Shown piece after piece: positions 25,595-34,712 of a DNA stretch of 64,000 bases. The stretch is from NCBI RefSeq assembly GCF_001571045.1, contig NZ_BCSV01000002.1:558001-622000 (forward strand), in the 5' to 3' direction. Source of the stretch: Curtobacterium ammoniigenes NBRC 101786. Its GTDB lineage: Bacteria > Actinomycetota > Actinomycetes > Actinomycetales > Microbacteriaceae. The position numbers and the translations under genes were made by a program. The notes under the pieces were generated by a model that did not search any database, was not told where the DNA came from, and saw nothing but the letters and a program-made list of their open reading frames with translations. Numbering within the stretch: position 1 is the first letter of the stretch; every line of letters starts with the position of its first letter.

Positions 25595-27781
25595 CTACCC
25601 CTCGACGGCGACCGCCCGGAAGAGCATGGCGCGCTCGGGGCGGAGCACCGGCAGCGGCAGCCCGACCTCGGCGAGGAACCGGCCGCTCGCCGTTGTCGGC
25701 GTCTCCACCCAGGGCGGGGTCGTGACTTCGAGCACCGCGTCGTCCCAGGCGTCGGTCGCTGGGGCAGGCAAGAGCACCTCGACCCGGTACTGCCGGTCGG
25801 GCGCGAGGCCCGGAATGCCGACGAAGCCGGGCCGTTCGGCGGTGAGCGTGGCGAGCGCGACGGCCGCGAACAGTCCGCGCGAGCCGTCCTGGGCGACGAC
25901 GCCGTGCAGGGTCAGATTCGGGTCCGCGACGTCGGCGTGCACGCTGACGCCGGAGTGCAGCAGCTCCCGGTGCTCCTTATAGAGGGCAATGGCTCGCGCG
26001 AGGACATCGCGCTCCGCAGCGCTTGCCTGCCGGACGTCCCATTCGATGCCGAAGTGTCCGAACATCGCGGTGATTGCGCGGAAGGCGATGTCGTGATCGC
26101 GGCCGGTGGTGTGCGCGTGGCGCGGGCCGACGTGCGCGCCGATGAGCTCCGGCGGGACGACCGCTTCGGTCCAGCGCTGAATCGTCTGCCGTTCGAGCGC
26201 GTCGTTGCAGTCGGACGCCCACACGCGGTCGGTGCGCTGCAGGATGCCGAGATCGACGCGCGCACCGCCTGACGAGCACGACTCGATCTCGACGTGCGGG
26301 TGCGCCGCACGCAGCGCGTCGAACAGGCGGTAGGCGGCGAGGGTCTGCGAGTGCACCGCGGGCCGTCCGTCGTGACCGAGCTCGGTGCTGTCGCGATTCT
26401 GATCCCATTTCAGGTACGCGATCCGGTTCGTCGAGAGCAGGTCGTCCAGACGGTCGAACACGTATTGCCAGGCATCGGGGTTGCTGAGGTCCAGTGCCTG
26501 CTGGGCACGCCATTCGCGCGGGAGGCGCCGCTCGCCACCCTGCACCGGCGCGACCGGTCCGGCGATCCAGTCCGGATGCGCGCGTGCCACGTCGGAGTCC
26601 GGGTTGATCATCTCCGGCTCGACCCAGAGCCCGAACTCCATGCCGAGGCTGTTGACCGCGTCGATGAGGGGTGTGAGGCCGTCCGGCCAGACGTCGGCAT
26701 CGACCGTCCAGTCGCCGAGGCCGGCGCGGTCGTTTCGGCGGCCGTGGAACCAGCCGTCGTCGAGGACGAACCGCTCGACACCGAGTTCCGCGCCGGACTG
26801 CGCAAGCTCGATGAGCGGCTCGATGCGGTGGTCGAAGTACACGGCCTCCCACGTGTTCAGCACGACCGGCCGCGGCTTGGCCGCCGATCGCTCGCTGGCG
26901 CTCGTCGGGTGCCCGGGGCGCGCACGGAACCAGTCGTAGTAGCGGGCCGTGATCCCGTCGATGCCCGCGTCCGAGAACGCGGCGAACAGGGCCGGCGTCT
27001 CGTAGCGCTCGCCGGGCTCGAGCACGAGCTCCCCGGATCCGAGCAGCTCCGCAGCGCCGATCGTCGCGCGTCCGTCGGTCACCACGTCGACGAACTGCTC
27101 GTGGTCGCCGGACCAGGCGAAGTGCGTCGCCCACACCCGCCCGTGCCGGTTCCCGAACCCGGGCGTTCCGGCGGCGACGAAGAGCGACGAGTCGTGGCCG
27201 GTGCGCCCGTGCCTCCCGGAACGCACCCAGGTGCCCTGCCGCAGCATCTGCCGCTGCGGGTGGTTCTCGCGGCACCAGCGGCCGCTCAGGTCGAGGAGCT
27301 CCACGGCTTGTGCGGAGAGCGGCAGCATGACCGCGAGCTCGTCGAGCATGTACGGCGTCGATGCGGTGTTCTCGACGGCGTTCGTGAGCTCGAGGAGACC
27401 GCCGGGGTGCAACCGGATCGCGGTGACTGTCTGGAGGCCCGCGGTCGCGTCCGCCTGTGTGATCCGCGCCGCCGCGCCGTCGTCCGAGACCGCAGCGTCG
27501 ACGATGCGAAGCGCGGGGGAGAACGCACCGCTGACGCGGCCGTCGGCGTCGCGGCGCGAACCTCGGAGGCCGCGCCGCCCGAGCCAGCCCGACGATGCCT
27601 GCGGAATGACGCCGGAGCTGACCGGTGTGTCGAAGGAGGACAGCGGCACGGGTTGCGTCAGCGCACCGAGGTCGGGGATGGTGTCGCCGAGGTCGGCGCC
27701 CCAGTGCACGATCTCGGCCTCACCAGACTGGAACGACAGCAGCACGCTCGTACCGGCGGCGCGAAGCAGGATGGGGTCCAC
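25595..27781 (-). CDS. Alpha-galactosidase, glycoside hydrolase family 36
   Basis: 728 residues, the standard length of GH36 enzymes. The order is an N-terminal beta-supersandwich, then a TIM barrel with the substrate loop RFVLDDGWFHGRR, the nucleophile D460 in YLKWDQNRD and the acid/base D524 in WASDCNDALERQ. A C-terminal beta domain follows. It has no signal peptide, so it hydrolyses terminal alpha-galactosides such as melibiose or raffinose inside the cell. The galactose released would enter the galK-galT pathway encoded at 32.4-36.6 kb. GTG start with GAAAGG upstream. Confidence 0.93.
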   Translation of the reverse strand: MDPILLRAAGTSVLLSFQSGEAEIVHWGADLGDTIPDLGALTQPVPLSSFDTPVSSGVIPQASSGWLGRRGLRGSRRDADGRVSGAFSPALRIVDAAVSDDGAAARITQADATAGLQTVTAIRLHPGGLLELTNAVENTASTPYMLDELAVMLPLSAQAVELLDLSGRWCRENHPQRQMLRQGTWVRSGRHGRTGHDSSLFVAAGTPGFGNRHGRVWATHFAWSGDHEQFVDVVTDGRATIGAAELLGSGELVLEPGERYETPALFAAFSDAGIDGITARYYDWFRARPGHPTSASERSAAKPRPVVLNTWEAVYFDHRIEPLIELAQSGAELGVERFVLDDGWFHGRRNDRAGLGDWTVDADVWPDGLTPLIDAVNSLGMEFGLWVEPEMINPDSDVARAHPDWIAGPVAPVQGGERRLPREWRAQQALDLSNPDAWQYVFDRLDDLLSTNRIAYLKWDQNRDSTELGHDGRPAVHSQTLAAYRLFDALRAAHPHVEIESCSSGGARVDLGILQRTDRVWASDCNDALERQTIQRWTEAVVPPELIGAHVGPRHAHTTGRDHDIAFRAITAMFGHFGIEWDVRQASAAERDVLARAIALYKEHRELLHSGVSVHADVADPNLTLHGVVAQDGSRGLFAAVALATLTAERPGFVGIPGLAPDRQYRVEVLLPAPATDAWDDAVLEVTTPPWVETPTTASGRFLAEVGLPLPVLRPERAMLFRAVAVEG

Positions 27782-27862
27782 GGGGGCCTTTCGACGGAGT
27801 CAGGGTTGGATTGCTGTGCAGGAGGTCGGCGTGCGGTGCGGGGGTGGTTGCCGCGCACGAGA

Positions 27863-28276
27863 TCAGCCGGCGGCGAGCTCGCGGCGAAACGTGACGATGC
27901 CGGAGACTGCGGCCAGCACGAAGAACACCAGGCCGATCCAGGGATGCCCGATCGAGAGCCAGGCACCGGATGCCGCGACCACGAGCGCGATCTCGACGAT
28001 CGCCTTGCCGACGGGGTCCGTGCCGAGGGGCGATCGTGACGAGCGGAACAGGAACCAGACGAGCGCCGCGAACCCGGGCGCCGCGATCATGAACAGGATC
28101 CCGGGCATCGGGAACGGCCAGGAGATGTAGCCCCAGTAGGCGAGCGAGACGAGCCCGAAGATCTGCACGATCACCCGGATGACCGACCAGAAGGAGACGG
28201 GCTGTCGCGGGCGACGGGGTGCGGGCGGCGGATTGTCGCCCCAGTCCACGGGCGATTGCGGCGGAAATGTGCTCAT
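27863..28276 (-). CDS. DUF2568 (YrdB-like) small membrane protein
   Basis: 137 residues. A Pro-rich cytoplasmic N-terminus (PPPAPRRPRQPVSFW) is followed by four hydrophobic segments, with the family-like FPMPGILFMIAAPGFAALVWFLF and VGKAIVEIALVVAASGAW. The length and pattern resemble the DUF2568 family of unknown function. The gene starts four bases after the purU stop, on the same strand, so it is probably the last gene of a purU operon. Confidence 0.6.
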   Translation of the reverse strand: MSTFPPQSPVDWGDNPPPAPRRPRQPVSFWSVIRVIVQIFGLVSLAYWGYISWPFPMPGILFMIAAPGFAALVWFLFRSSRSPLGTDPVGKAIVEIALVVAASGAWLSIGHPWIGLVFFVLAAVSGIVTFRRELAAG

Positions 28277-28280
28277 CGGC

Positions 28281-29138
28281 TCACCGGAAGATGATCGTCC
28301 GGGCGCCGTCGAGCAGCACGCGGTCTTCCGCGATCCAGCGGACCGCCTGAGTCAGGGTGCGCGACTCTTCGTCTTGGCCGACGGAGATGAGCTGCGCCGG
28401 GCTCTGCGCGTGGTCGACACGAACGACGTTCTGCTCGATGATCGGACCTTCGTCGAGATCTTCGGTCACGAAGTGCGCGGTCGCACCGATGAGTTTCACG
28501 CCCCGGGCATGCGCTTGGCGGTAGGGGTTGGCGCCCTTGAATCCGGGCAGGAACGAGTGGTGGATGTTCACGGCGCGCCCCGCGAGCGCGTGGCAGAGCG
28601 ACGGGGACAGGATCTGCATGTACCTGGCGAGGACGACGAGCTCGATGTCGAACTCATCCACCGCCTCCAGGATGCGCTGCTCCATGGCGGCGCGGTCGTC
28701 GGACGACCCGATCGCCCGGTGCTCGAAGGGGATCGAGTAGAACGCGGCGAGCTCGGCCAGATCGGGATGGTTCGACAGGACCAGCGGGATCTCGATCGGG
28801 AGCTGTCCGCCGCGCTGCCGGAACAGCAGGTCGTTCAGACAGTGCGCAGCCGTCGACACGAGCACGAGCGTGCGAAGCGGCCGGCCGACGACATCGAGCC
28901 GGACGCGCATGCCGTACTGGTCGGCGACCGGCGCGAGCGCCGCTTCGAACGCCTCGCGGGTGACCGGCGCGAGCACCTGCAACCGCATGAAGAACGTGTT
29001 CGTGTCGGCGCTCGAGAACTGCTGCGACTCGGTGATGTTGCCGTGCGCCGCGACGACCGCACCGGAGACCGCGTGGACGATGCCCGGGCGGTCCTGGCAC
29101 ACGAGCGTGAGGGTCCAGTGGGTGGGCTCGTCGGTCAC
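28281..29138 (-). CDS. purU: Formyltetrahydrofolate deformylase
   Basis: 285 residues. An N-terminal ACT domain (LTLVCQDRPGIVHAVSGAVVAAHGNI) is followed by a formyltransferase-type catalytic domain with YMQILSPSLC, VNIHHSFLPGFKGANPYRQA and ATAHFVTEDLDEGPII. It hydrolyses 10-formyl-THF to formate and THF, balancing one-carbon pools used by PurN and PurH. The start GTG at 29138 is six bases after TAGCCT (29150-29145), so the mRNA is probably leaderless. The downstream YrdB-like gene follows at four bases. Confidence 0.94.
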   Translation of the reverse strand: MTDEPTHWTLTLVCQDRPGIVHAVSGAVVAAHGNITESQQFSSADTNTFFMRLQVLAPVTREAFEAALAPVADQYGMRVRLDVVGRPLRTLVLVSTAAHCLNDLLFRQRGGQLPIEIPLVLSNHPDLAELAAFYSIPFEHRAIGSSDDRAAMEQRILEAVDEFDIELVVLARYMQILSPSLCHALAGRAVNIHHSFLPGFKGANPYRQAHARGVKLIGATAHFVTEDLDEGPIIEQNVVRVDHAQSPAQLISVGQDEESRTLTQAVRWIAEDRVLLDGARTIIFR

Positions 29139-29175
29139 CGGAACAGGCTACCGGGACCGGATGTCATCGCCGCGC

Positions 29176-29652
29176 TCACCAGCCGGCAACGGCGACCACG
29201 AGCGACTCCTGCGCGGCGCCGAGCCAGTCGTACACCTGGAGCGCGGGAAGGAGGCTCGGATCCGCCTCCGACGCGACCCCCCACGGCTCGTCCCCGGTGA
29301 TCTCGAGCCGTTCCGCGAGCGTGAGCCGGAGGTCCGTGAGGCATCGGAGCCATGCCTGTTCATCCTCGGGCTGCAGTGGCGGGATGACCTCCTGATCGAG
29401 CTGCCCGTGCAGGCGTCGAGCGTTCGCGATCTTCTGCGCGCGGAGATCGTCGAAGGTGAACCGGCGGTACTCCGCCTGCGCCTCCGGTTCGTCGGTGTAG
29501 GCGACGGGGAACAGTCGTTCGGCGAGAGGATCGCGTTCGATCTCTCCCTCGAGCATCGCGATCAACTGGCCGGTCAGATCGACGAGCAACGCCCGCTCCG
29601 CGGCAGAGGCGGTGACGTGCATACCGTCCGGTTCGCGGTGGAAGGCGATCAC
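29176..29652 (-). CDS. DUF2017 family protein
   Basis: 158 residues: [27 protein letters not shown], then [23 protein letters not shown] and a C-terminal helix region with [15 protein letters not shown]. This is the DUF2017 pattern, a family found directly behind clpS in many actinobacteria. Its role is unknown; the fixed neighbourhood suggests a link with Clp proteolysis. It overlaps clpS by four bases (ATGA), so it is translationally coupled to it. Confidence 0.85.
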   Translation of the reverse strand: MIAFHREPDGMHVTASAAERALLVDLTGQLIAMLEGEIERDPLAERLFPVAYTDEPEAQAEYRRFTFDDLRAQKIANARRLHGQLDQEVIPPLQPEDEQAWLRCLTDLRLTLAERLEITGDEPWGVASEADPSLLPALQVYDWLGAAQESLVVAVAGW

Positions 29653-29945
29653 GGCGTCGACTGCGCAACGGTCGCCTGCAGCCCGTACCCGTGCAGCGCG
29701 TCGACGTGCCGCTCCATCGCCTCACGTGGGCCGGTTGCGACCACGGCGCGGCCCTCGTCGTTCACCTGTCGCATCAGGCGCTCGGCGCGGGGCCGTGAGT
29801 ACCCGAAGTAGGACTGGAACACGTAGGTCACGTAGCTCATCAGATTCACCGGGTCGTCCCACACGATCGTCATCCACGGCGCGGCCAGCCGCTCGTCGAG
29901 GCGGGCGTCCCGGCGCTCGTCGACATCGGGCATGGTGAGGCTCAC
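29649..29945 (-). CDS. clpS: ATP-dependent Clp protease adaptor ClpS
   Basis: 98 residues with the ClpS core [35 protein letters not shown] and the later segment [29 protein letters not shown]. ClpS delivers N-degron substrates to the ClpA/ClpC unfoldase; the DDPVN segment forms the N-degron pocket. GTG at 29945 lies six bases after CAGGCT (29957-29952), a leaderless arrangement; an in-frame ATG four codons later is an alternative. It is the first gene of a clpS-DUF2017 pair. Confidence 0.93.
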   Translation of the reverse strand: MSLTMPDVDERRDARLDERLAAPWMTIVWDDPVNLMSYVTYVFQSYFGYSRPRAERLMRQVNDEGRAVVATGPREAMERHVDALHGYGLQATVAQSTP

Positions 29946-30016
29946 CGCTCCAGCCTGACACGATTCCCGGGAGGCGTCTCACCTCGTTTCGATCAGCCGG
30001 GAGGCACGCCTCGTCT

Positions 30017-30045
30017 TCCGGCAGCCCGGCTCGCGTTGCTACGAT
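30017..30045 (+). promoter_or_regulatory. Candidate promoter for the glyA-folD operon
   Basis: TACGAT at 30040-30045 is a good -10 hexamer. A weak -35 (TTCCGG) lies 17 bases upstream. The predicted transcription start near 30051 coincides with the first base of the ZTP aptamer. Confidence 0.5.
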
Positions 30046-30047
30046 CG

Positions 30048-30135
30048 ACGAGTCGCGACTGGCGTTGGATGGGTCACCATCGGGAAGCGGCGGAGACACG
30101 GTGCGAGGCCGTACGCCTGGGCCTCGCCGACCGCA
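30048..30135 (+). promoter_or_regulatory. ZTP (pfl) riboswitch upstream of glyA
   Basis: The conserved 5' block GTCGCGACTGGCG is followed by a short hairpin GATGG-gtca-CCATC, then GGGAAGCGG. The second half is GCGAGGC (30103-30109) pairing with GCCTCGC (30121-30127) around a loop with the conserved CGCCTGGGC. Together these match the ZTP/pfl riboswitch that binds AICAR monophosphate (ZMP/ZTP) and raises expression of one-carbon genes when 10-formyl-THF is short. The aptamer ends about 30 bases before the glyA start. Its platform is not obvious; with no clear terminator, control of translation start is possible. Confidence 0.85.
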
Positions 30136-30163
30136 TCGATCACTCACCGTATTGAGGAGTCCC

Positions 30164-31471
30164 GTGTCCATCACCGATCTGCAGCAGCCTGCCCCCGCCA
30201 CCGACTCGGCGCTTCCGTCGACGTTCAACGCCCCGCTTGCGGAGGTCGACCCCGAGATCGCCGAGGTGCTCCGCAAGGAGCTCGGCCGCCAGCGCGACTA
30301 CCTCGAGATGATCGCGTCCGAGAACTTCGTGCCGCGCGCCGTGCTCGAGTCGCAGGGCTCCGTGCTCACGAACAAGTACGCCGAGGGCTATCCCGGCAAG
30401 CGGTACTACGGCGGATGCGAGTTCGTCGACATCGCGGAGTCGCTCGCGATCGAGCGTGCGAAGAAGCTGTTCGGCGCGGCCTACGCCAACGTCCAGCCGC
30501 ACTCCGGCGCCACCGCGAACGCCGCGGTGCTGCACGCGATCGCGACCGCGGGCGACACGATCCTCGGGCTCGAGCTCGCCCACGGCGGCCACCTGACCCA
30601 CGGCATGAAGCTCAACTTCTCGGGGCGGCTGTACAACGCGGTCTCCTACGGCGTCAGCCCGGAGACGTTCGAGGTCGACTACGACGACATCCGCGCCAAG
30701 GCGATCGAGCACAAGCCCACCGTGATCATCGCGGGCTGGTCCGCCTACCCTCGACAGCTCGACTTCGCGAAGTTCCGTGAGATCGCGGACGAGGTCGGCG
30801 CGAAGCTCTGGGTCGACATGGCGCACTTCGCCGGTCTCGTCGCTGCGGGCCTCCACCCGTCGCCCGTGCCGCACGCGCACGTCGTCTCGACCACCGTGCA
30901 CAAGACGCTCGCCGGGCCGCGTTCCGGTCTGATCCTGTCGAACGACGAGTCGCTGTTCAAGAAGCTCAACTCGGCGGTGTTCCCCGGGCAGCAGGGCGGA
31001 CCGCTCATGCACGTCATCGCGGCGAAGGCGACGGCGTTCCTGCTCGCGGGCACGCCGGAGTTCAAGGACCGTCAGGAGCGCACGATCCGTGGGGCGCGCC
31101 TCCTCTCCGAGCGGCTCACCGCGCCCGACGCGAAGGCCGCCGGGATCGACGTGCTCACGGGCGGGACCGACGTGCATCTCGTGCTCGTCGACCTGCGCGA
31201 GTCCGAGGTCGACGGCAAGCAGGCGGAAGACCTGCTGCACGAGGTCGGCATCACGGTGAACCGCAACGCGGTCCCGTTCGACCCGCGCCCGCCGATGGTC
31301 ACCTCGGGTGTCCGTATCGGCACGCCCGCGCTCGCGACCCGAGGGTTCGGCGACACCGAGTTCGCCGAGGTCGCGGACATCATCGCGAACACGCTCATGC
31401 CGAACCCGGACATCGCCGGCCTGTCGGCGCGGGTGAAGGCGCTCACCGACGCGTTCCCGCTGTACGCGTGA
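30164..31471 (+). CDS. glyA: Serine hydroxymethyltransferase
   Basis: 435 residues. The PLP lysine is K247 in [16 protein letters not shown]. Other hallmarks are [33 protein letters not shown], and [12 protein letters not shown]. It interconverts serine plus THF with glycine plus 5,10-methylene-THF. GTG at 30164 has GAGGAG five bases upstream. It is first in an operon with folD (4-base overlap, GTGA) behind a ZTP riboswitch, so both enzymes feeding 10-formyl-THF to purine synthesis are induced when the purine intermediate ZMP accumulates. Confidence 0.97.
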   Translation: MSITDLQQPAPATDSALPSTFNAPLAEVDPEIAEVLRKELGRQRDYLEMIASENFVPRAVLESQGSVLTNKYAEGYPGKRYYGGCEFVDIAESLAIERAKKLFGAAYANVQPHSGATANAAVLHAIATAGDTILGLELAHGGHLTHGMKLNFSGRLYNAVSYGVSPETFEVDYDDIRAKAIEHKPTVIIAGWSAYPRQLDFAKFREIADEVGAKLWVDMAHFAGLVAAGLHPSPVPHAHVVSTTVHKTLAGPRSGLILSNDESLFKKLNSAVFPGQQGGPLMHVIAAKATAFLLAGTPEFKDRQERTIRGARLLSERLTAPDAKAAGIDVLTGGTDVHLVLVDLRESEVDGKQAEDLLHEVGITVNRNAVPFDPRPPMVTSGVRIGTPALATRGFGDTEFAEVADIIANTLMPNPDIAGLSARVKALTDAFPLYA

Positions 31472-32352
31472 CCGCGGTCACGGTCGACGGGGCGGCGCTC
31501 GCCGCTCGCGTCCGCGCCGGCCTGCGCGAACGCGTCGAACGGCTGCACGATCACGGGATCCGACCGGGGCTCGGAACGATCCTCGTCGGCGCGAATCCGG
31601 GCTCGCTGTCCTACGTCGCGGGAAAGCATCGCGATTCGGCGGAACTCGGGATCGAGTCGATCCGGATCGACCTGCCGGAGACCGCGTCCGCCGCGGACAT
31701 CCGCGCAGCCATCCTGCAGATGAACGACGATCCGGCCGTGACCGCGTTCATCGTGCAGCTGCCCCTCCCGGACGGCATCGACCCGGTGCCGATGCTCGAG
31801 CTGATGGACCCGGCGAAGGATGCCGACGGTCTGCACCCGCGGAACCTCGGTGAACTCGTGCTCGCAGTTCCCGGCGGAGCGGGCACCATCGATGCGCCGC
31901 TGCCGTGCACGCCTCGCGGCATCGTCGAGATGCTCTCCGCCTACGAGGTACCGATCCGCGGCGCCCACGTCACCATCATCGGACAGGGGCTGACGGTCGG
32001 TCGTCCGCTCGGGCTCCTCCTGACCCGGCTCGAAGCCACTGCGACGCTCACGCACTCGCTCACCGCGGACGTCGCCGCGGAGTGTCGCCGCGCGGACATC
32101 ATCGTCGCAGCCGCCGGCGTCGCAGGCCTGGTGAAACCGGACTGGGTCGCGCCGGGCGCAGCGGTCATCGACGTGGGGATCACGCGTGTGGTCGACGAGA
32201 CGACAGGAAAGGCTCGTCTCCTCGGCGATGTCGATCCGGCCGTCGCCGAGGTCGCCGGGTTCCTGTCGCCGGTGCCCGGCGGCGTCGGCCCGATGACCAG
32301 GGCCATGCTCATGAAGAACGTGGTCGAGGCCGCCGAGCGACGCTTGCGCTGA
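31468..32352 (+). CDS. folD: Methylenetetrahydrofolate dehydrogenase / cyclohydrolase
   Basis: 294 residues. The catalytic lysine lies in [16 protein letters not shown] and the folate-binding segment is [12 protein letters not shown]. The C-terminal Rossmann domain has [14 protein letters not shown] in place of the more common GRSxxVGKP, and the family end segment [14 protein letters not shown]. The serine/glutamate changes in the lysine motif (KHRDSAE for KxKxCxE-type) are within family variation. It makes 10-formyl-THF from the methylene-THF delivered by GlyA. GTG overlaps the glyA stop; a bidirectional terminator follows. Confidence 0.95.
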   Translation: MTAVTVDGAALAARVRAGLRERVERLHDHGIRPGLGTILVGANPGSLSYVAGKHRDSAELGIESIRIDLPETASAADIRAAILQMNDDPAVTAFIVQLPLPDGIDPVPMLELMDPAKDADGLHPRNLGELVLAVPGGAGTIDAPLPCTPRGIVEMLSAYEVPIRGAHVTIIGQGLTVGRPLGLLLTRLEATATLTHSLTADVAAECRRADIIVAAAGVAGLVKPDWVAPGAAVIDVGITRVVDETTGKARLLGDVDPAVAEVAGFLSPVPGGVGPMTRAMLMKNVVEAAERRLR

Positions 32353-32406
32353 GAGCGCCGAGCGGGGAGCGCCGAGTGCCGAGTGCCCGCAGTGGCCTCG
32401 GCGCTC
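32353..32406. terminator. Bidirectional terminator between folD and galK
   Basis: GAGCGCCGAG occurs twice in direct orientation (32353-32362 and 32367-32376), and its exact inverted copy CTCGGCGCTC lies at 32397-32406. Either left copy can form a 10-bp stem with the right arm. The second gives the shorter 20-base loop. It separates the converging glyA-folD and galTK operons. Confidence 0.65.
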
Positions 32407-32420
32407 GCCGCCAGCGGGGC

Positions 32421-33572
32421 TCAGAGTTCGGCGCGCGCGCCCTGTGCTGCGTGCACCGTGAACAGCACCGGCTCGGCATAGCCGGCTGCGGCGAAGGCGG
32501 CGGTGACGGCGTTGGCAATCGTGGTGCGAGCCTCCCGGTCGACCAGTGCGATCGCGGAACCGCCGAAGCCGCCTCCGGTCATGCGTGCGCCGACCGCGCC
32601 GTGCTCGAGTGCGGTGTCGACAGCGAGGTCCAGTTCCGGCGTCGAGATCTCGAAGTCGTCCCGCATGGATCGGTGCGACGCGACGAGCAGATCGCCGATC
32701 GCCCGCGGGCCCTGCTCGCGCAGCACGTCGACCGTGTCGAGGACGCGCTGGTTCTCGGTGACGATGTGGCGGACGCGTCGGAACGTCTCCGCGTCGAGGA
32801 GCTTCTCGGCGCGCGGCAGGTCGTTGACGCCGACGTCACGCAGTGCTGGCACGCCGAGTGCCTCCGCACCCCGTTCGCAGGAGGCGCGGCGAGCCGCATA
32901 GCCGCCCGTTGCGTGAGCGTGCTCCACACGGGTGTCCATGACGAGGATCTCGAGGTTGTTCGTGCTGAGCGCGAGATCCACGACGGCGGTGTCGAGGGTG
33001 CGGCAGTCGAGGAACACCGCCGCGTCCTCCTCGCCGAGGAGGGACGCCGACTGGTCCATGATGCCCGTCGGCGCGCCGACCGCATTGTTCTCGGAGAACT
33101 GGCCGACGCGTGCGAGCTCCTTCCGGTCGAGGCCGAGCTCCCAAAGATCGTTGAACGCGAGTGCGATTCCGCACTCGATCGCCGCACTCGACGACAAGCC
33201 CGCGCCGACGGGCACGGTCGAGTCGATGAAGATGTCGAAGCCGGACTTGTCCGAGAGGTCTGCGCCGCGTTCGCGGAGCGCCCACGCAATGCCGAAGACG
33301 TACGCCGACCACCCGTTCATGGCAGCGGGCGCGAGATCGTCGAGGGACAGCTCGACCACATCGCCGGGCGTGGCAGCCGTCGAGGTCACGCGCAGCAGCC
33401 GATCCGATCGTGCCGCGATCCACGACGTGGTCCGCCGGTCGATCGCGAACGGCAGCACGTACCCGTCGTTGTAGTCGGTGTGCTCGCCGATCAGGTTGGC
33501 GCGGCCCGGCGCCGAGTATCGATGCTCGGGCTCGCGACCGAATGTCTGCGCGAAGCTCGTGGTGTCGGTCAT
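32421..33572 (-). CDS. galK: Galactokinase
   Basis: 383 residues of the GHMP kinase family. The N-terminal galactose signature GRANLIGEHTDYNDGYVLPFAI, the ATP-binding PVGAGLSSSAAIE, and the C-terminal GARMTGGGFGGSAIALV motif are all present. It phosphorylates galactose to galactose-1-phosphate. It overlaps the galT stop by four bases (ATGA), forming a galT-galK operon divergent from a DeoR-type regulator. Galactose would come from the alpha-galactosidase at 25.6 kb. Confidence 0.96.
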   Translation of the reverse strand: MTDTTSFAQTFGREPEHRYSAPGRANLIGEHTDYNDGYVLPFAIDRRTTSWIAARSDRLLRVTSTAATPGDVVELSLDDLAPAAMNGWSAYVFGIAWALRERGADLSDKSGFDIFIDSTVPVGAGLSSSAAIECGIALAFNDLWELGLDRKELARVGQFSENNAVGAPTGIMDQSASLLGEEDAAVFLDCRTLDTAVVDLALSTNNLEILVMDTRVEHAHATGGYAARRASCERGAEALGVPALRDVGVNDLPRAEKLLDAETFRRVRHIVTENQRVLDTVDVLREQGPRAIGDLLVASHRSMRDDFEISTPELDLAVDTALEHGAVGARMTGGGFGGSAIALVDREARTTIANAVTAAFAAAGYAEPVLFTVHAAQGARAEL

Positions 33573-34666
33573 ACTCGTGCGATTCCTTCCCGGATGAATG
33601 CGGCCTGCTGCTCCGGGACGAGATCGCCGATCCAGGCGCCCATCGCCGCCTCGCTACCCGCGAGGAACTTGAGCTTCGATTCGGAGCGGCGCGGGGACGT
33701 GATCTGCAGCATCAGCCGAACCGTGTCGCGGCCGACGTGCACCGGCGCCTGATGCCAGGCCGCGATGTACGGCGTCGGGTCGTCGTAGAGCTTGTCGAGC
33801 GCACGGGTGAGCGTGAGGTGCAGGTGCGCAAGCTCGTCCTTCTCGGCGTCAGTCAAGGCCGCGAAGTCGGGGACGTGCCGATGCGGGAGCATGTGGATCT
33901 CGATCGGCCAACGCCCGGCGAACGGCACGAACGCGGTGAAGTGCTCGCCCGCGAGGACGACGCGGTCCGAGGACTGCTCCGATTCGAGGATCCGAGCGAA
34001 GAGGTCCGGGCCGAATCGCTCAATCGATGCGAGGAGCCGCTGCGTGCGGGGCGTGACGTACGGGTACGCGTAGATCTGGCCGTGCGGATGGTGCAGGGTG
34101 ACGCCGATCGCTTCTCCCCGGTTCTCGAACGGAAAGACGTGTTGGATGTTCGGCAGCGCGGACAGGGCGGCGGTGCGGTCCGCCCATGCCTCGACGACGG
34201 TGCGCGCGCGCGACTCGCTGATCGACGCGAACGACCCTTCCGTCGCCGGGCTGAAGCACACCACCTCGCATCGGCCGACCGATCGGAACGTGCGGCCCAG
34301 CCCGATCTCATTCAGCGATTCGAGCGATGGCGGCGCGTCCGGTGCCTGCAGCTCCGGCCCGAACGACGGCGACCGGTTCTCGAACACCGCGACGTCGTAC
34401 TGGTCGGGGATCTCCGACGGGTTCGCCGCCGTCTGCGGTGCGAGGGGATCCTGATCCGCCGGCGGCAGGAACACCCGGTTCTGGCGGGCCGCTGCGATCG
34501 AGACCCATTCACCGGTCAGCGGGTCCTGCCGCATGTGCGCGGTCGGCGGTCGTGGGTCGAGTCGGCGCTCGTCGATGCGCCGCTCTTCGGGCAGCGTCGA
34601 GTCGGCGTCGTCGAAGTAGAAGAGGTCGCGGCCATCCGCCAGCGACGTCGAGCGCTTCGTGATCAC
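33569..34666 (-). CDS. galT: Galactose-1-phosphate uridylyltransferase
   Basis: 365 residues. The nucleotidyl-accepting active site is in VTLHHPHGQIYAYPY (HPH), and the N-terminal segment RQDPLTGEWVSIAAARQNRVF is typical. The C-terminal HIT-like half has PIEIHMLPHRHVPDF. It exchanges UMP between UDP-glucose and galactose-1-phosphate. GTG at 34666 is six bases downstream of TATGCT (34678-34673), so a leaderless message is predicted and long in-frame upstream extensions are unlikely to be coding. galE is not in this window. Confidence 0.95.
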   Translation of the reverse strand: MITKRSTSLADGRDLFYFDDADSTLPEERRIDERRLDPRPPTAHMRQDPLTGEWVSIAAARQNRVFLPPADQDPLAPQTAANPSEIPDQYDVAVFENRSPSFGPELQAPDAPPSLESLNEIGLGRTFRSVGRCEVVCFSPATEGSFASISESRARTVVEAWADRTAALSALPNIQHVFPFENRGEAIGVTLHHPHGQIYAYPYVTPRTQRLLASIERFGPDLFARILESEQSSDRVVLAGEHFTAFVPFAGRWPIEIHMLPHRHVPDFAALTDAEKDELAHLHLTLTRALDKLYDDPTPYIAAWHQAPVHVGRDTVRLMLQITSPRRSESKLKFLAGSEAAMGAWIGDLVPEQQAAFIREGIARV

Positions 34667-34712
34667 TCCGAGAGCATACCGAGCACTCGAAGCATTGCGA
34701 AAGGGATCGGAA
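34667..34712. promoter_or_regulatory. Divergent galT / deoR promoter-operator
   Basis: Only 46 bases separate galT and the DeoR-type gene. TATGCT (34678-34673) is the galT -10. CGAA occurs at 34688 and 34698, ten bases apart, and again at 34718 just inside the regulator gene, all on the same face of the helix. CGAA-type direct repeats are known operators for several DeoR-family regulators, so this is a candidate operator. AAGGGA at 34701-34706 is the ribosome binding site of the regulator. Confidence 0.45.
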
